Below, piece by piece: positions 49,110 to 60,614 of a stretch of DNA of 64,000 nucleotides (position 1 is its first letter; each line of letters opens with the position of its first letter). The notes under the pieces were generated by a model. The model did no database searches, was not told where the DNA came from, and saw nothing but the letters and a program-made list of their open reading frames with translations. Position numbers and translations under genes: made by a program. This DNA is from Mytilus edulis (taxonomy: Eukaryota; Mollusca; Bivalvia; Mytilida; Mytilidae): assembly GCF_963676685.1 (NCBI RefSeq), contig NC_092350.1, positions 67,139,674 to 67,203,673 of the forward strand, read 5' to 3'.

Positions 49110-49725
49110 GAACATCAAGTCAGATTGCGGATTCAGGATTTTTTTTTGGGGGGGGGGGGGATAGGTTGTCCATCCTTGAATTGGTCAACATAGCATTTCT
49201 AGTCTCGCTACAATTGCTGATATTTTTTAATTCTATAGAATGCATGTAACACCCCTTTCAGAATCCAGAAAACGCCCCTAAAGGTAAAAATAGATTTGAA
49301 CTGTGCAGTATATCTGAGTAATGTTCACCTAATCACATAATTTTTTTAATGACCAGGGAAGAGGATTAAAAGTTGTAATTAAAATCAAAGTTGTAAAACA
49401 AAAATAACAATAAATGTTGTCTAGCCTCTAAGGATTTTTTTTTAACCTTGAATGTTAGAATTAAACCTTGTTTTCGTATATTTCATTACAGAACCAGTGA
49501 CTACAATATACTTGAATAAGAAGTTTACACAGTCATTATTGTATTAATGTTTAATTAATACTAATTAGATAATGGAAAATTTCAGATGGTATTTTTTTGT
49601 AAATTGCTAAGTTATATACCTTTTTCTGGATTTAAAGTCATTTAGAGATATACATGTATATACATATTTTTATTTTCACTTTTTAATAATTCTACACTAT
49701 ATATTGTGTGTCTTAACTTCTAAAA

Positions 49726-49788
49726 GAGGGACGAAAGATACCAAAGGGACAGTCAAATTCATCAATCTAAAACAAACTGACAACGCCT
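49726..49788 (-). repeat. RT-element 3' tail, left half of an interrupted copy
   Basis: GGGACGAAAGATACCAAAGG, GACAGTCAAATTCATCAAT and AAACTGACAACGCC match 32208-32270. The copy is broken by the TIR element at 49789-51715 and resumes at 51716. Confidence 0.8.
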
Positions 49789-51715
49789 GCCTAGCCAAGA
49801 TCAGATGTGCATTTTGTGTTTCACATGAAGTCAAAAATGAGTATCACCTCAGAGAAAAACCCTTTTGATATTTTGGTTCAAAAATGGTTTAAATTGTGAA
49901 AAATTGCCATCGCTAGGCTAACACTGGAAGCATTTATATAATTACATGCAGTTTTTAGAAGAAAAAAAATCATATTTTTATTAAATAAATGGTGTTCCTG
50001 TACATGTTGCCATTTTATCAGGTTTATCTATCAAATGATGCTTAACTTCGAGGAAAATGGAAACAAATACATTTTGATACTGTCTACGGATAAGACATTC
50101 TATTGATATTCAATTAAATGCTTTCAAAGATGATTGTTAAAGTTAAGATTAAAAGTTAGCAATTAAATTTTAAGCTGTGTTTTTGAAATTTTGGAAAATA
50201 TAAAAATGTACCCATAATTCTTTACATATCTCAATAAATTATTGATTAAACCAAAATGAAGACACATTCTTTTAACTGAAATCCATATATCTGACTGTTT
50301 AAAACAATCAAATTATTATTAAAACTCAATTTTGACATAGTTGAATGTGTTCTCTTGAAAAAATAACATACATTTTACCTATCAAATTAGGCTGAACTCA
50401 AGAAAATTGGATACAAATATATTGTGGTAATGTCTACGGACAAGACAATTTCAGTTAAAACAAAATCTGTTAGAATTAATCGTGACTATATTTATGTTGA
50501 AAATACTGAGTTTTAATTTGAATAGATAACTTTCATCACTTATAAATAAGATGTAAGTTCCATAACAGACAAATAATCGAATTTAATACTTGTTATGTAC
50601 AAGTGTCTTGTCCGTAGACACGTCCCCATCTGCTGTTAATACTGAAATGCAAAAGATAAAGTTAGAGAGAGAGAAATACTTTTTCTTCATTTGATTTAGT
50701 TAATCTTTTAAGGTATGCAGCAACTGGAATAAACAATATTGAAGTAAAATAAGGTATGCTTTTTATGACTGATAATCTGACACTTTTTAAAATCCACTCC
50801 TGTAAAGTAATTTTACAGAAATTGAGAACACTTAAATTACCATTTATTTATTAAAAATAAGATATTTCTAAGTTTAAACAACACATAGGACTAATAAGAC
50901 CCATAAAGCCAAGAAATATTGATAAAAAGACATGTCTACGGACAAGACATGTGTCTACGGACAAGACATTCTGACATATTTTTGATTTTTTTCCTCTATT
51001 AATAGATGGTAGAAAAAAATGTTAGTAGTGTTCTCATATCTACAAAAGAACAGGAACTTAGCAATGCAACATTAATGTAATCATGCTTCCAGTTTACTAG
51101 GGAATGCATGTCTACGGACAAGACATTTTTTCACTTTATTTGTATATCCAACTTTGATGGCATATATTTCCAGCTAGGGTACTGCAATTTTGATAAATGA
51201 GGCAGTTTTTGATAATGTATATACTAGAAGAGAAAACAAAACACATAATAGCATAAATTTGATTTATTTTTCTCTTTTATCACTACACTGAGCAAGCTAA
51301 AAACAACAGTACAAAATTCCATAACATGCGCATAGTATTCAACTTTTTATCATAACTTTGTAACCACTGAAGATTTTTTGTTGCAACAACCAGTAAAAGA
51401 AAGATGAATAAATTGTCTATAACAGTGAACCAATAAGGTAGTTAAAACTAAGTTCACTTATTAACTATCAATTGATAAAAACAGCGAAATTTTAAATGAA
51501 ACAACATAAATGAAAAATTGGCCCATTTTCAGCGTGTATTTTAGTGTTTTTTTTCAAAACGGTAACACCTATACACGATATTTGATATTCATTGTGAAAC
51601 CCTACATTCTCTTCTTCAGTTCAAAGATGTATTACTTATGTAAAGTTTATCTTCTTGTCTTTACAAGCCTATAACATAGACCAAATATGAAATGCACATC
51701 TGATCTTGGCTAGGC
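49789..51715. mobile_element. Non-autonomous TIR element carrying six GTCTACGGACAAGAC motifs
   Basis: The ends are perfect 26-bp inverted repeats starting GCCTAGCCAAGATCAGATGT. The interior has no long ORF. The 15-mer GTCTACGGACAAGAC occurs at 50432-50446, 50934-50948, 50953-50967 and 51110-51124, with one substitution at 50082-50096 and inverted at 50605-50619. The two left copies sit at the end of a similar 55-base phrase (GGAAACAAATACATTTTGAT and GGATACAAATATATTGTGGT). A clean target duplication is not visible. It interrupts the RT-element tail. Confidence 0.8.
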
Positions 51716-51812
51716 CGCATGGCTAAAAATGAAAAAGACAAACAGAAAAACAATAGTACACATGACACAACATAGAAAACTAAAGAATAAACAACACGAA
51801 CCCCAAAGAACA
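51716..51812 (-). repeat. RT-element 3' tail, right half of the interrupted copy
   Basis: CATGGCTAAAAATGAAAAAG, ACAATAGTACACATGACACA, ACATAGAAAACTAAAGAATA and AACACGAACCCC continue the sequence broken at 49788. The 64-codon plus frame over it is not a gene. Confidence 0.8.
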
Positions 51813-51939
51813 ACTATTTCTCTCTTCTTTTTTTTCTTAAGTTTTTGTGCTTTTAGGTTGTTGAAACATTTTTTTTTTTTGCAGCTTAACTTTAATCAAG
51901 TTAAGCAGGTATTTTTTTTTTAATTTTTATAAAAATATA

Positions 51940-52827
51940 CAGTACACACAGAGAGGATGTAATCTCATACTACATACACTGTGTAAAAACTTGGTGTCAC
52001 ACTAGGAAACTCCAGCAACACTCTCCAAATCTTGGGAGGAAATTGGGAGAAACTTGGAGTAATTCCTCCCTAAAACTCCTTAATTGTTTATTATCTTGGT
52101 GTGGTTTCTCCCAACACCATGATTTTTATTGCTATGTTTACCTTTAAAGTGTGCAAGGAGTTGATGACTACAATAAACATTTCTTGTGTTTCCAGTCACA
52201 AAAATGATGAAAAGTGTCAGATTTGTTAAATTTAATCAGAGATATATTATAATATGATTTTATTAAAGAATCCTGCACAACTTTATTTATTAAAAACATA
52301 TTCAGCATTTGTTCTGACAGTGTTGTTTTTTCATACCTAAATAACATAATTAAAACAAACAAAACATCACTTGTAAGTTGAGTATAATTAATAGAAAATA
52401 AAGACATATATATTTTAATTAAATTCATTCGATTTTTTTTTATAACTTTAAATAATAAATGAAGATGTATGAAATTTATCTACATTATTTTATTTTATTC
52501 ATTTTTTTTGTTGTCTCATTACTATTATTTTTTCCTATGTATATATTAATATCTACATGTTTAAACTGACTATAAATACAACTTATTGTAAATATCAAGT
52601 TGCCATTCTTAATTATGAGATTATGAAAGAATGTAAATAATTTTCCAATCTAAAAATACTTTTTGGATATAACTTTTAAAAATCATTTCATTAACCTTTT
52701 TTATAGCTTTCAGAAATATAACTAAATGAGAAATGTTTGAAATAGGAAACACAGGAAACAGTGTGACACTGTGTTACACCAGAATCAGTGTTGGGAGTAT
52801 GAGATTACATCCTCCCTGTGTGTACTG
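51940..52827. mobile_element. TA-flanked MITE with CAGTACACACAG ends
   Basis: The left CAGTACACACAGAGAGGATG, TAATCTCATACT and the right AGTATGAGATTACATCCTCC, CTGTGTGTACTG are inverted, and TA flanks both ends (51938-51939, 52828-52829), as for Tc1/mariner-type integration. Further inside, CTTGGTGTCACACTAGG mirrors GTGACACTGTGTTACACC loosely. 888 bp, A+T-rich, non-coding. Confidence 0.85.
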
Positions 52828-52985
52828 TAGCTTTGAAGCTTGCACTTGGGAATCATTTAATCGCTCATTTTTTTAAAGATATTTTTACAATTTAACTTTT
52901 GACTGGAAAAAGTAGCTGCGATTCTTAAACAATTAACTCTAACTGTTATCACAGAGATATGTCTGGCTTTTTTGTAATTTTGATA

Positions 52986-53184
52986 AGGGCTATTCCAGAA
53001 AAAAATGTATGGAGGGGTTGGAAGGCAGTTTTTGTCAGCACCCGCCACCCGACCAATTGTAATTGAGAATTTTAGTGCATTATAGTGTGAAAAGTTGCTC
53101 TGATACCCATCACCCATGTATTATTAATACACTGTGCCTTCCAACCCCCCCTCCCCCCCATACATTTTTTTCTGGAATAGCCCT
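52986..53184. mobile_element. MITE with about 42-bp inverted ends
   Basis: AGGGCTATTCCAGAAAAAAA, TGTATGGAGGGGTTGGAAGG at the left is mirrored by CCTTCCAACCCCCC and CATACATTTTTTTCTGGAAT, AGCCCT at the right. 199 bp. The two minus-strand frames crossing it are not genes. Confidence 0.85.
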
Positions 53185-53236
53185 AATGCATATGTTGAAA
53201 TTAAAATAGCAACACTTTAACATGTAAGTTTTGCAA

Positions 53237-53935
53237 ATATTCAAAGTCAGTGAACCATGACTGAAGGTAAATGACTTAACGATTTCCATGGAAATGAGAT
53301 GTGCCAATGCTAATACAACTGCATACCAAAAAGCATTGACTTATCATAAGTTAAGTTCCCTTTAAACCAACCTAAACAGTTAACACAAACCAATACATGT
53401 AAACTAAGCAAAATTTCAAAGTCAATAAATCATAACTGTGGGGACAGGGTAAAAAAATATCCATGGTAATGAGATGTGCCATGCTAATATATATATATAC
53501 ATACAATTGCATACTAAATAAATCGACCTAAACACAAACTAATACATGAAAACTAAGCAAAAGATTCAAAGTCAATAGACCATCACTGAGGGGGCAGGGC
53601 CAAATAATTTCCCTGGAAATGAGACATGCCAATGCTTACACAACTGCTACCAATTATCATTAACTAACCAATAGTGGTACCCCATAAACTGACCTTATCA
53701 CAAATTAAACTAATACATAAAAACTAAGCAAAAATTTCAAAGTCAATAGATCATGACTGAGGGGCCGGGGCCAAATAACCTACATGGAAATGAAAAATGC
53801 CAATGCTTATACAACTGCATACCAAATATCTATGATTTAACACTAGTGGTTCACCATAAGCAAGACCTAATCACAACTAATACATTGTTGACGCGGCTGT
53901 CGCCGCCGGAAACAGCATACCTATGTCTCGCTTTT
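53237..53935. repeat. Four imperfect tandem units of about 150-175 bp
   Basis: Units begin AAAGTCAGTGAACCATGACT (53243), AAAGTCAATAAATCATAACT (53418), AAAGTCAATAGACCATCACT (53567) and AAAGTCAATAGATCATGACT (53739). Each continues with a CATGGAAATGAGATGTGCCA-like phrase and CAACTGCATACC. The array ends at GACGCGGCTGTCGCCGCCGG. Non-coding. Confidence 0.8.
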
Positions 53936-54037
53936 TGACTTTGTCAAGTGAGACAATTACAAAAGCAAGAAAAATCTTGGAAGCTCTTCAACTAAATAGA
54001 AATTATCTGATGAATATATTGAAGACATATCTACTGC

Positions 54038-54075
54038 TGGTTCATATTCTGGACGCCAGTCTTTGCTCCTTTATA
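54038..54075 (+). repeat. Orphan partial unit of the 83-bp repeat
   Basis: CTGGTTCATATTCTGGACGC, CAGTCTTTGCTCCTTTATA is identical to the first half of the 83-bp unit at 55718-56172, from which it is separated by the long-TIR element. Confidence 0.9.
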
Positions 54076-55706
54076 ACAGTACAAACCATTAAAGTCTGAA
54101 ATGGCCTATATATGTACTCGACTGTACTGATTTTTACTCGACCAGTCTGAATTGGTCTGACTTTTACTTGATATTACTCGACCCCAGTCTGAACCATACT
54201 CAACTGTACTAAATCGTACTTGACCCTTATCTTTGCCATTGAAAATAGTCTGAACTATTACTCGACCAGTCTGAAACAGTCTTAACCCTTTATTGATATG
54301 TACTCGACCTATTTTTCCAGTCTAAACCATACTTAACTAAAGGTCTGAACAATACTCGACCAGTCTGAGCCATACTAGACCAAATAACCTCTACTTTTTC
54401 AATTGTTAAAATAAATTTCTTTTTTAACTGACACATATAACAACATGAACAACAGCCAACAAAATGTATAAATTGTTTAACCTTACATTAGAAATATATC
54501 TATTATTATATTCAGGATAAAAAATAAATATTATATATCATTTATATCAAAAAGGGATAAAATCAAATAAATAAATAAAATTGTTTTTCTGAGTAGTGGT
54601 GAAATATAAAGTATAACTCTGCTTGGGGCAAACTCATAAATAAGATATCACCTGGTCAGAGGTATTAAATTCTAAATAACAGTTATTCAAAATTGCAACA
54701 TCCTGTTTAACTTAAAAAAAAACAAGGCCTTTCGAATATACAAGATAAGTAATTCATAATTAAAAGAAAATAGGACTTTATTTTTACCTACAGGTATAAC
54801 ACACATGTACTGAGGCAATTAGACCATATTAAAGTGCTTAATGAATGCCATGTCTATAATTTGACAAAAAATACTTAAAATCAATTGAAATAAATTTATA
54901 CTGTTACTTTGGAACACATTTCCTTTTAAGGAACGCTATGGAAATTCTATTATCATAATTATATTAAATTCTTGGTTTAATAAAACAAAACAATTGAGGT
55001 ATCATTTTTTTTTTTATTTATTAAGTTGTTTTATATACTATTTTATATAAATATTAATAAAAAAAACATTCACTGCATTATTAACTAAAGTCAACTGACA
55101 ACTAGGCTTAAGTTAATGGTGAAAATAGTCCAGTTAGTTAGCTTAAAATACTTCAGAAATATTCATAAATTTGTTTTTTAGATAATTTGATCAGCTTGTT
55201 TTATTTATATTTAAAAGTTGATATATATTAATATGTAAGTGTTGATTAATATGGTGTTGAAGTTATATTATAATTGATTATTGTGAAATTTTAATTTCAA
55301 TTCTATATGGAATACATTTTTAATATCAAGTTGTTGTTCAAATTTCATTTTTTATATTAAAGATTTCCTCAATTGATCAAATTCAGTTGATAGATACAAA
55401 GAATAGGTCTAGGTTGGTTAAGAATTAGTCGAGTATGGTTCAGACTAGGTCCAGTATGCATGGTTCAGACTAGGTCGAGTACGGTTCAGACTAGGTCGAG
55501 TAAGGTTCAGACTAGGTCGAGCATGGTTCAGACTCGTATAAAATGGTTAAGAACTGGTCAAGTACAAATTCAGACTGTTAAGTATGGTTCAGACTACAGT
55601 CGAGTATTATCAAGTAAATTTCAGACCAATTCAGACTGGTCGAGTAAAAATCAGTACAGTCGAGTACAGATATAGGCCATTTCAGACTTTTATTAGTTTG
55701 TAGTGT
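54076..55706. mobile_element. Element with long inverted ends built of CTCGACCAGTCTGAA units
   Basis: The left arm (54076-54400) repeats phrases such as TACTCGACCAGTCTGAACCA. The right arm (about 55400-55706) is their inverse, GGTTCAGACTAGGTCGAGTA, and the outer 100 or more bases match closely (AAAGTCTGAAATGGCCTATA against its inverse at 55670-55690). Ends ACAGTACAAAC and GTTTGTAGTGT. The centre is A+T-rich and non-coding. The 71-codon plus frame at 55460-55675 is made of the repeat. Confidence 0.8.
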
Positions 55707-56172
55707 AAATTATTGTATGCTGGTTCATATTCTGGACGCCAGTCTTTGCTCCTTTATAGCCGAACAGATTTATCAATTTTACATAGCTCAAATTATTGTA
55801 TGCTGGTTCATATTATGGACGCCAGTCTTTGCTCCTTTATAGCCGAACAGATTTATCAATTTTACATAACTCAAATTATTGTATGCTGGTTCATATTCTG
55901 GACGCCAGTCTTTGCTCCTTTATAGCGGAACAGATTTATCAATTTTACATAACTCAAATTATAGTATGCTGGTTCATATTATGGACGCCAGTCTTTGCTC
56001 CTTTATAGCCGAACAGATTTATCAATTTTACATAACTCAAATTATTGTATGCTGGTTCATATTCTGGACGCCAGTCTTTGCTCCTTTATAGCCGAACAGA
56101 TTTATCAAATTTACATAACTCAAATGATTGTATGCTGGTTCATATTCTGGACGCCAGTCTTTGCTCCTTTAT
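55707..56172 (+). repeat. 83-bp tandem array, about 5.5 units
   Basis: Units start TGCTGGTTCATATTCTGGAC at 55718, 55801, 55884, 55967, 56050 and 56133 and continue GCCAGTCTTTGCTCCTTTAT, AGCCGAACAGATTTATCAAT, TTTACATAACTCAAATTATT. Copies differ by one or two bases. Because 83 is not a multiple of three, staggered 70-codon open frames appear; they are artefacts. Confidence 0.97.
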
Positions 56173-56173
56173 A

Positions 56174-56505
56174 CTACATTGGCTAGAGGTATAGGGGGCG
56201 GGTTGAGATCTCACAAACTTGTTTAACCCCGCCGCATTTTTGTGCCTGTCCCAAGTCAGGAGCCTCTGGCCTTTGTTAGTCTTGTATTATTTTAATTTTA
56301 GTTTCTTGTATACAATTTGGAAATTAGTATGGCGTTCAATATCACTGAACTAGTATATATTTCTTTAGGGGCCAGCTGAAGGACGCCTGCGGGTGCGGGA
56401 ATTTCTCGCTACATTGAAGACCTGTTGGTGACCTTCTGCTGTTGTTTTTTTCTATGGTCGGATTGTTGTGTCTTTGGCACATTCCCCATTTCCATTCTCA
56501 ATTTT
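56174..56505 (+). repeat. Dispersed repeat family B, full copy
   Basis: It begins CTAGAGGTATAGGGGGCGGG and has all blocks of the family through CATTTCCATTCTCAATTTTA. It abuts the 83-bp array. The adjoining frames at 56409-56694 are not genes. Confidence 0.85.
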
Positions 56506-57839
56506 ACTGATGTTTTCCATCCAAATGTAACCTTTGCCACTCTGGTGACAGTTGGGAAAAATAAATTCCTTTTGAAATGTAATTTTACAGAATTCATTAT
56601 AATTATATCAAATGTAAACAAAAATGATTGTTCATATTTATTATTACATCAAGATCGGCATATGGAAATGGGACAATGGCTAGATGCAAAATAAAAAGTT
56701 AGCTTGTTTGGAATCAGAGTAAAAAATTACTCGGGGAAAAAAAAGTTGAAAAGTGACGAAAAAATTTGTCATCTAAACAATTTGAAGCCTGTTTTTGGTG
56801 ATTATATATATGATGATAAAAATTGGCTGGTAATTATAGCTTTTATGTTTTGGTGTAAACAAAACTGTTCATGACCTTCCATACCTGCCAACTGCACTCT
56901 ATGCGTGGGAGTTCCCCCATGGAGGCTCCCAAATGGAAATTTTCAAAGAGCAAATTTGTCCACAATTTAATACTAAATAATTAATTTTACAATGGCTATA
57001 GGGTTGTAAAAGTATGAAGAAGCCAAAAAACAACATTAAAATGTATTTGAAGGCCCCCTTGAAGGTTTTGTAGAACTATAAGAGCCATCTTGCTCGTGAA
57101 ACCCCCATGGGCATGTTGAAAAGTTGGCTGATATGACCTTCATAATTAGCAACCAACGCATGTATTTTTAGCACATGAAAAAAAGGGAGATGTGAAGTAA
57201 ATACATTTGGTTAAAACAAATCTTTAAATTTTAATAAGAGTTCTTTCCCCTGGAATACTTGAATAAATGATTTATTGGTTATAGCTTCATAGAACAAGTA
57301 CTTCGTGTAGTCCGAGTACATGATACAATCATGGGGTCTTTTTCATATTAAACATGTCTTTAAAAGTGAACTTGAAGTAACCTTTGAAAGGATACTAGAA
57401 CTAAATATTTATAGACTGAGTGTCAACTAACCATTCTTTTGGCCCAAAAAGTAAATTGTGAAAACTAGATGTACTTAATTATCACCCTTATTTCAAGAAA
57501 ACAATGTTAACATCGAACAATACTTTTTTACATGGGAACTACATGTAGTATATTAAGCAGTTCAGCAACAGTACTTATTATTTATAAAGTTTATGTAAGG
57601 TAAATAAGGTAAATAAGGCATGAAAAAAGTTTCTGTGGTTTCTACTGGAGGGGTTTTATCGTACTGTATAAAGTTTAGCATTTAAATGTATTAGTATCAG
57701 ATCAAGATGTGTAAGTAGTTAAGTTAATTCCAATTTTTTTTCAAAATTAGTACAATGTATATAATAAGTGACTCCTATGTTAATCATAAGTATTTATATG
57801 TGTTTGAATGATAAAATATGTACAATTATTGAAAATAAC

Positions 57840-58150
57840 AAGAATATGTCTATAGTACATGGATGCCCTATTCGCACTATCATTTTCAATGTTCAGTGGA
57901 CCGTCAAATTGGGTAAAATCTCTAATTTGGCATTAACAGTAGAGAGATTATATCATAGGAAACATGTGTACTAAGTTTTAAGTTGATTGGACTTCAACTT
58001 CATCAAAAACTACCTCTACCAAAAGCTTTAACCAAAAACTTTAGCCTGAAGAGGGACAGACGGACGGACAAATAAAAGAACAAAAAAACAAATGGACAGA
58101 TGAATTGGCACACAGACTAGAAAACATAATGCCCATATATGGGGCCTGAA
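57840..58150. repeat. Interspersed repeat with GGACAGACGGACGGACAAA
   Basis: Blocks GGATGCCCTATTCGCACTAT, GTGTACTAAGTTTTAAGTTG, ATTGGACTTCAACTTCATCA, GGGACAGACGGACGGACAAA and ACATAATGCCCATATATGGG. I recall this order as a common bivalve interspersed repeat. It is non-coding. 56506-57839 to its left shows nothing I can classify. Confidence 0.6.
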
Positions 58151-58896
58151 AATTGTATGGCAAGAGAAAATATCATGTAACTGCAAGCAATTAATCCTAT
58201 TTCTGTGTTTGTCTTGTTTATAACCATGCAATAGACAACTTTTAAGTTTGTTGCAAATCCGTCAAAAACTTTGGTTTTAATGAACATCAATCATGCGTTT
58301 AGGGATGTTGTCACTTCCATTCCTTTGTTGAGCAATAGGTTGGAAAAAGATAAATTAATGCTATATTACACGAATTATTCAGCAAATTAAATTCTTATAA
58401 TTGATATTCAGCACTGCTATCATAAGGGAATTGTGATTAGGTACCTCCGGAACAAATATTATTTCTAGTTTATCCTGCATAATGACAATCACTAAGACGC
58501 TTGATGAACATAAATAATGCAAGGATATAGGCGTTCTCCTCTATGTGGTTAATGTCATCATAAAGGCCCACATAATTGAAGTGTTTTTTCCTTGACGGAC
58601 AATCTCAAAAATGGTCTATTGAATTAAGAGTTAAAATATTCTTAATTTGAACAAGCAAGGGGAGTGATAATTCTAAAAACAAACAACATGATATACTTAA
58701 AGACTACAATACATGTACCAGTACATAATGAATACCTTTTGAGTTTCATTCTTGTTACTGTTCTTGATATATATTTGGATATTTCCTTGATCTTCCTGCT
58801 CTGTAAAATAGTATAAAATATTACATATATATTAACTGTTATAACTTAATATTTTGGCTGCATTTTAGATGCACCTTCATTTCTTATAACATAATT

Positions 58897-59788
58897 AGGT
58901 CTTTCCACTTTTCTGTGGACAGACCTATTGTTTTTCTTCTGATTATTATTTTTTTTTTCTGCCGCCAAATTTTGTTCTTGCGATTAACATTTGTTTCTCA
59001 ATATGTCGCTTAGATATTAGGTATATGACATGTATGATATCGAACAGTTTATGCGCTTTTGAAATTTACCCTGCATAACCGAATACTTTTCTTTGTAGGA
59101 GTTATCTCCCCAAACACTGTTTTCCTTGTGTCCACGACTCTTTCTAAAAGATTACGACAAATTTATTTTACAAAATTGCTCGTTATATCCTTAGCATGAT
59201 TTGTCCTCTTTTGACTGAAGCGATATGAACACTCCATATGAGAGTTATTTCCCATTATGCATTTGATATAAGTGATATGCATTTCTATCTTGTAAACCAT
59301 AAGTGATAGAGACCTAGGATCTTTTGATTTGAGGTCCTTGGTCCAAAAATATTAGGTCAAGGTCAAAGGTCAAAGTCATATTCTTATTTTTGAATTTGGC
59401 TTATTTTCACTCATTTCATTAACCTTATAAGATATCTACAAATTATTTTGACTTAATTGTTAGTTGCGACATGTCGTAACTTAATAATTTTAGTTGAAAG
59501 GGTGCGTAGACAATGAATGGCAGTTTTCGGCCCTATCATATCTAAAATTCTGTTTAAAGTGATATAACTTATTTACCATACATATTAGAGACCTAGGGTC
59601 TTTGATTTGAGATCGGCAGTTTGTGACCTTGAAATTTAGGTCAAGGTCATAGGATATTTTGACGTTCTAGATTTTGACCTTTGCTTTAAATTCATATATC
59701 TATACATCATAAAGCCATATGAACTGACATTTTAGACTGATTTTTAATATTTTAATATTAAAATAGATATTAACTGGTGGAAAGACCT
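58897..59788. mobile_element. Element with AGGTCTTTCCAC inverted ends
   Basis: The left end AGGTCTTTCCACTTTTCTGT includes a small hairpin with GTGGACAGACCT. The right end GGTGGAAAGACCT is the inverse of the left. Inside, GAGACCTAGGGTCTTTGATT-like phrases occur twice (59310, 59589) followed by AGGTCAAGGTCA. About 890 bp, non-coding. 58151-58896 is unassigned. Confidence 0.65.
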
Positions 59789-59826
59789 TCAATTGTTCTA
59801 GGAATACGTAATTTTTCCCTTTGGAA

Positions 59827-60021
59827 TCAATATTCTTCTGTCAGCTGTTCCATAAGTGCGTCTGTAGTAGTTATTGTAAAAGTACGGATTTCGCTCATAG
59901 CTGGTATGTACACGTATGTTCTGTATCTCCCTCCTTTAGTAGGAGCACCACCATGGGTTATGGTGTAAAAAGGAAGACATTTAACACACTGTATAGATAC
60001 AGATGTAATGTGAGCATTTGC
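59827..60021 (-). other. Possible minus-strand coding exon or relic
   Basis: The minus frame after TAG at 60022-60024 is open for 64 codons to TGA at 59827-59829. It reads ANAHITSVSIQCVKCLPFYT, ITHGGAPTKGGRYRTYVYIP and AMSEIRTFTITTTDALMEQL, ending TEEY. The composition is strikingly protein-like (strand-rich, paired Cys, charged C-terminus). GGATAG|GC offers an acceptor but with a poor pyrimidine tract. Not recognised. It is not in phase with the exon ending at 62820. Confidence 0.35.
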
Positions 60022-60614
60022 CTATCCAGTTTCCCTGCCTGGCCGTGACAGGTCTTACTACCAGAAAGTTAAACTTCCCCAAAACAATAAGTACAATGTA
60101 ATAAAGCATACGAACACACCCACTCACCTGACTCGCTCATCCTCAAAAATATAAAAAATGCATAATATGAAAAAACATTATATACAAAATAAAGGATAAG
60201 GTCACCCCGGATGCCGTACAAATGCCTAGACAACGAAAGAGAAACCGGAGAGGACATACTTGGAATCCAAACCGATACCACTAAATGCCCAGCTGTATTC
60301 CTGGTAGAGGAAAGCCGAAAATCCTATGATAAAGGATCTCAGAAAGAAACTACCGATCCATTAGGGGAACAGCTAAAACCCTCAGACATCAAATAGATTG
60401 GTCTGATAGTTTCCCACATGGAAACTACTAATGGATCCCATCTTGACTACATGTCTCAAACACATGGCTGGTTAGGTTCAGATCCGTGGTTTAGAAATCG
60501 GTCAATGGCGGAAAAATGCAAGAAAATTTACAAAATTAAACGATGTTTGACAAGTTATTTGGAAAGGAACATGACGTTTTTAATGCAATAAATGGATTAA
60601 AAATTTACTGGAGG

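Noticed and set aside
52857..53307. Two minus-strand frames of 86 and 65 codons
   Set aside because: They cross the inverted arms of the MITE at 52986-53184, and the shared residues come from the arms.
55707..56172. CRISPR-like array
   Set aside because: The whole 83-bp unit is repeated with no variable spacers, and the setting is eukaryotic.
55713..56186. Four overlapping 63-70-codon plus frames with near-identical sequence
   Set aside because: They are staggered readings of an 83-bp tandem repeat; 83 is not divisible by three, so the frame rotates. No gene.
56409..56694. 89-codon plus frame and 70-codon minus frame
   Set aside because: They start inside the 3' end of a family B repeat; the same phrase begins an unrelated frame at 28322, so it is repeat-derived.
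58028..58231. 67-codon minus frame with Cys/Pro-rich content
   Set aside because: It is the reverse reading of the GGACAGACGGACGGAC interspersed repeat.
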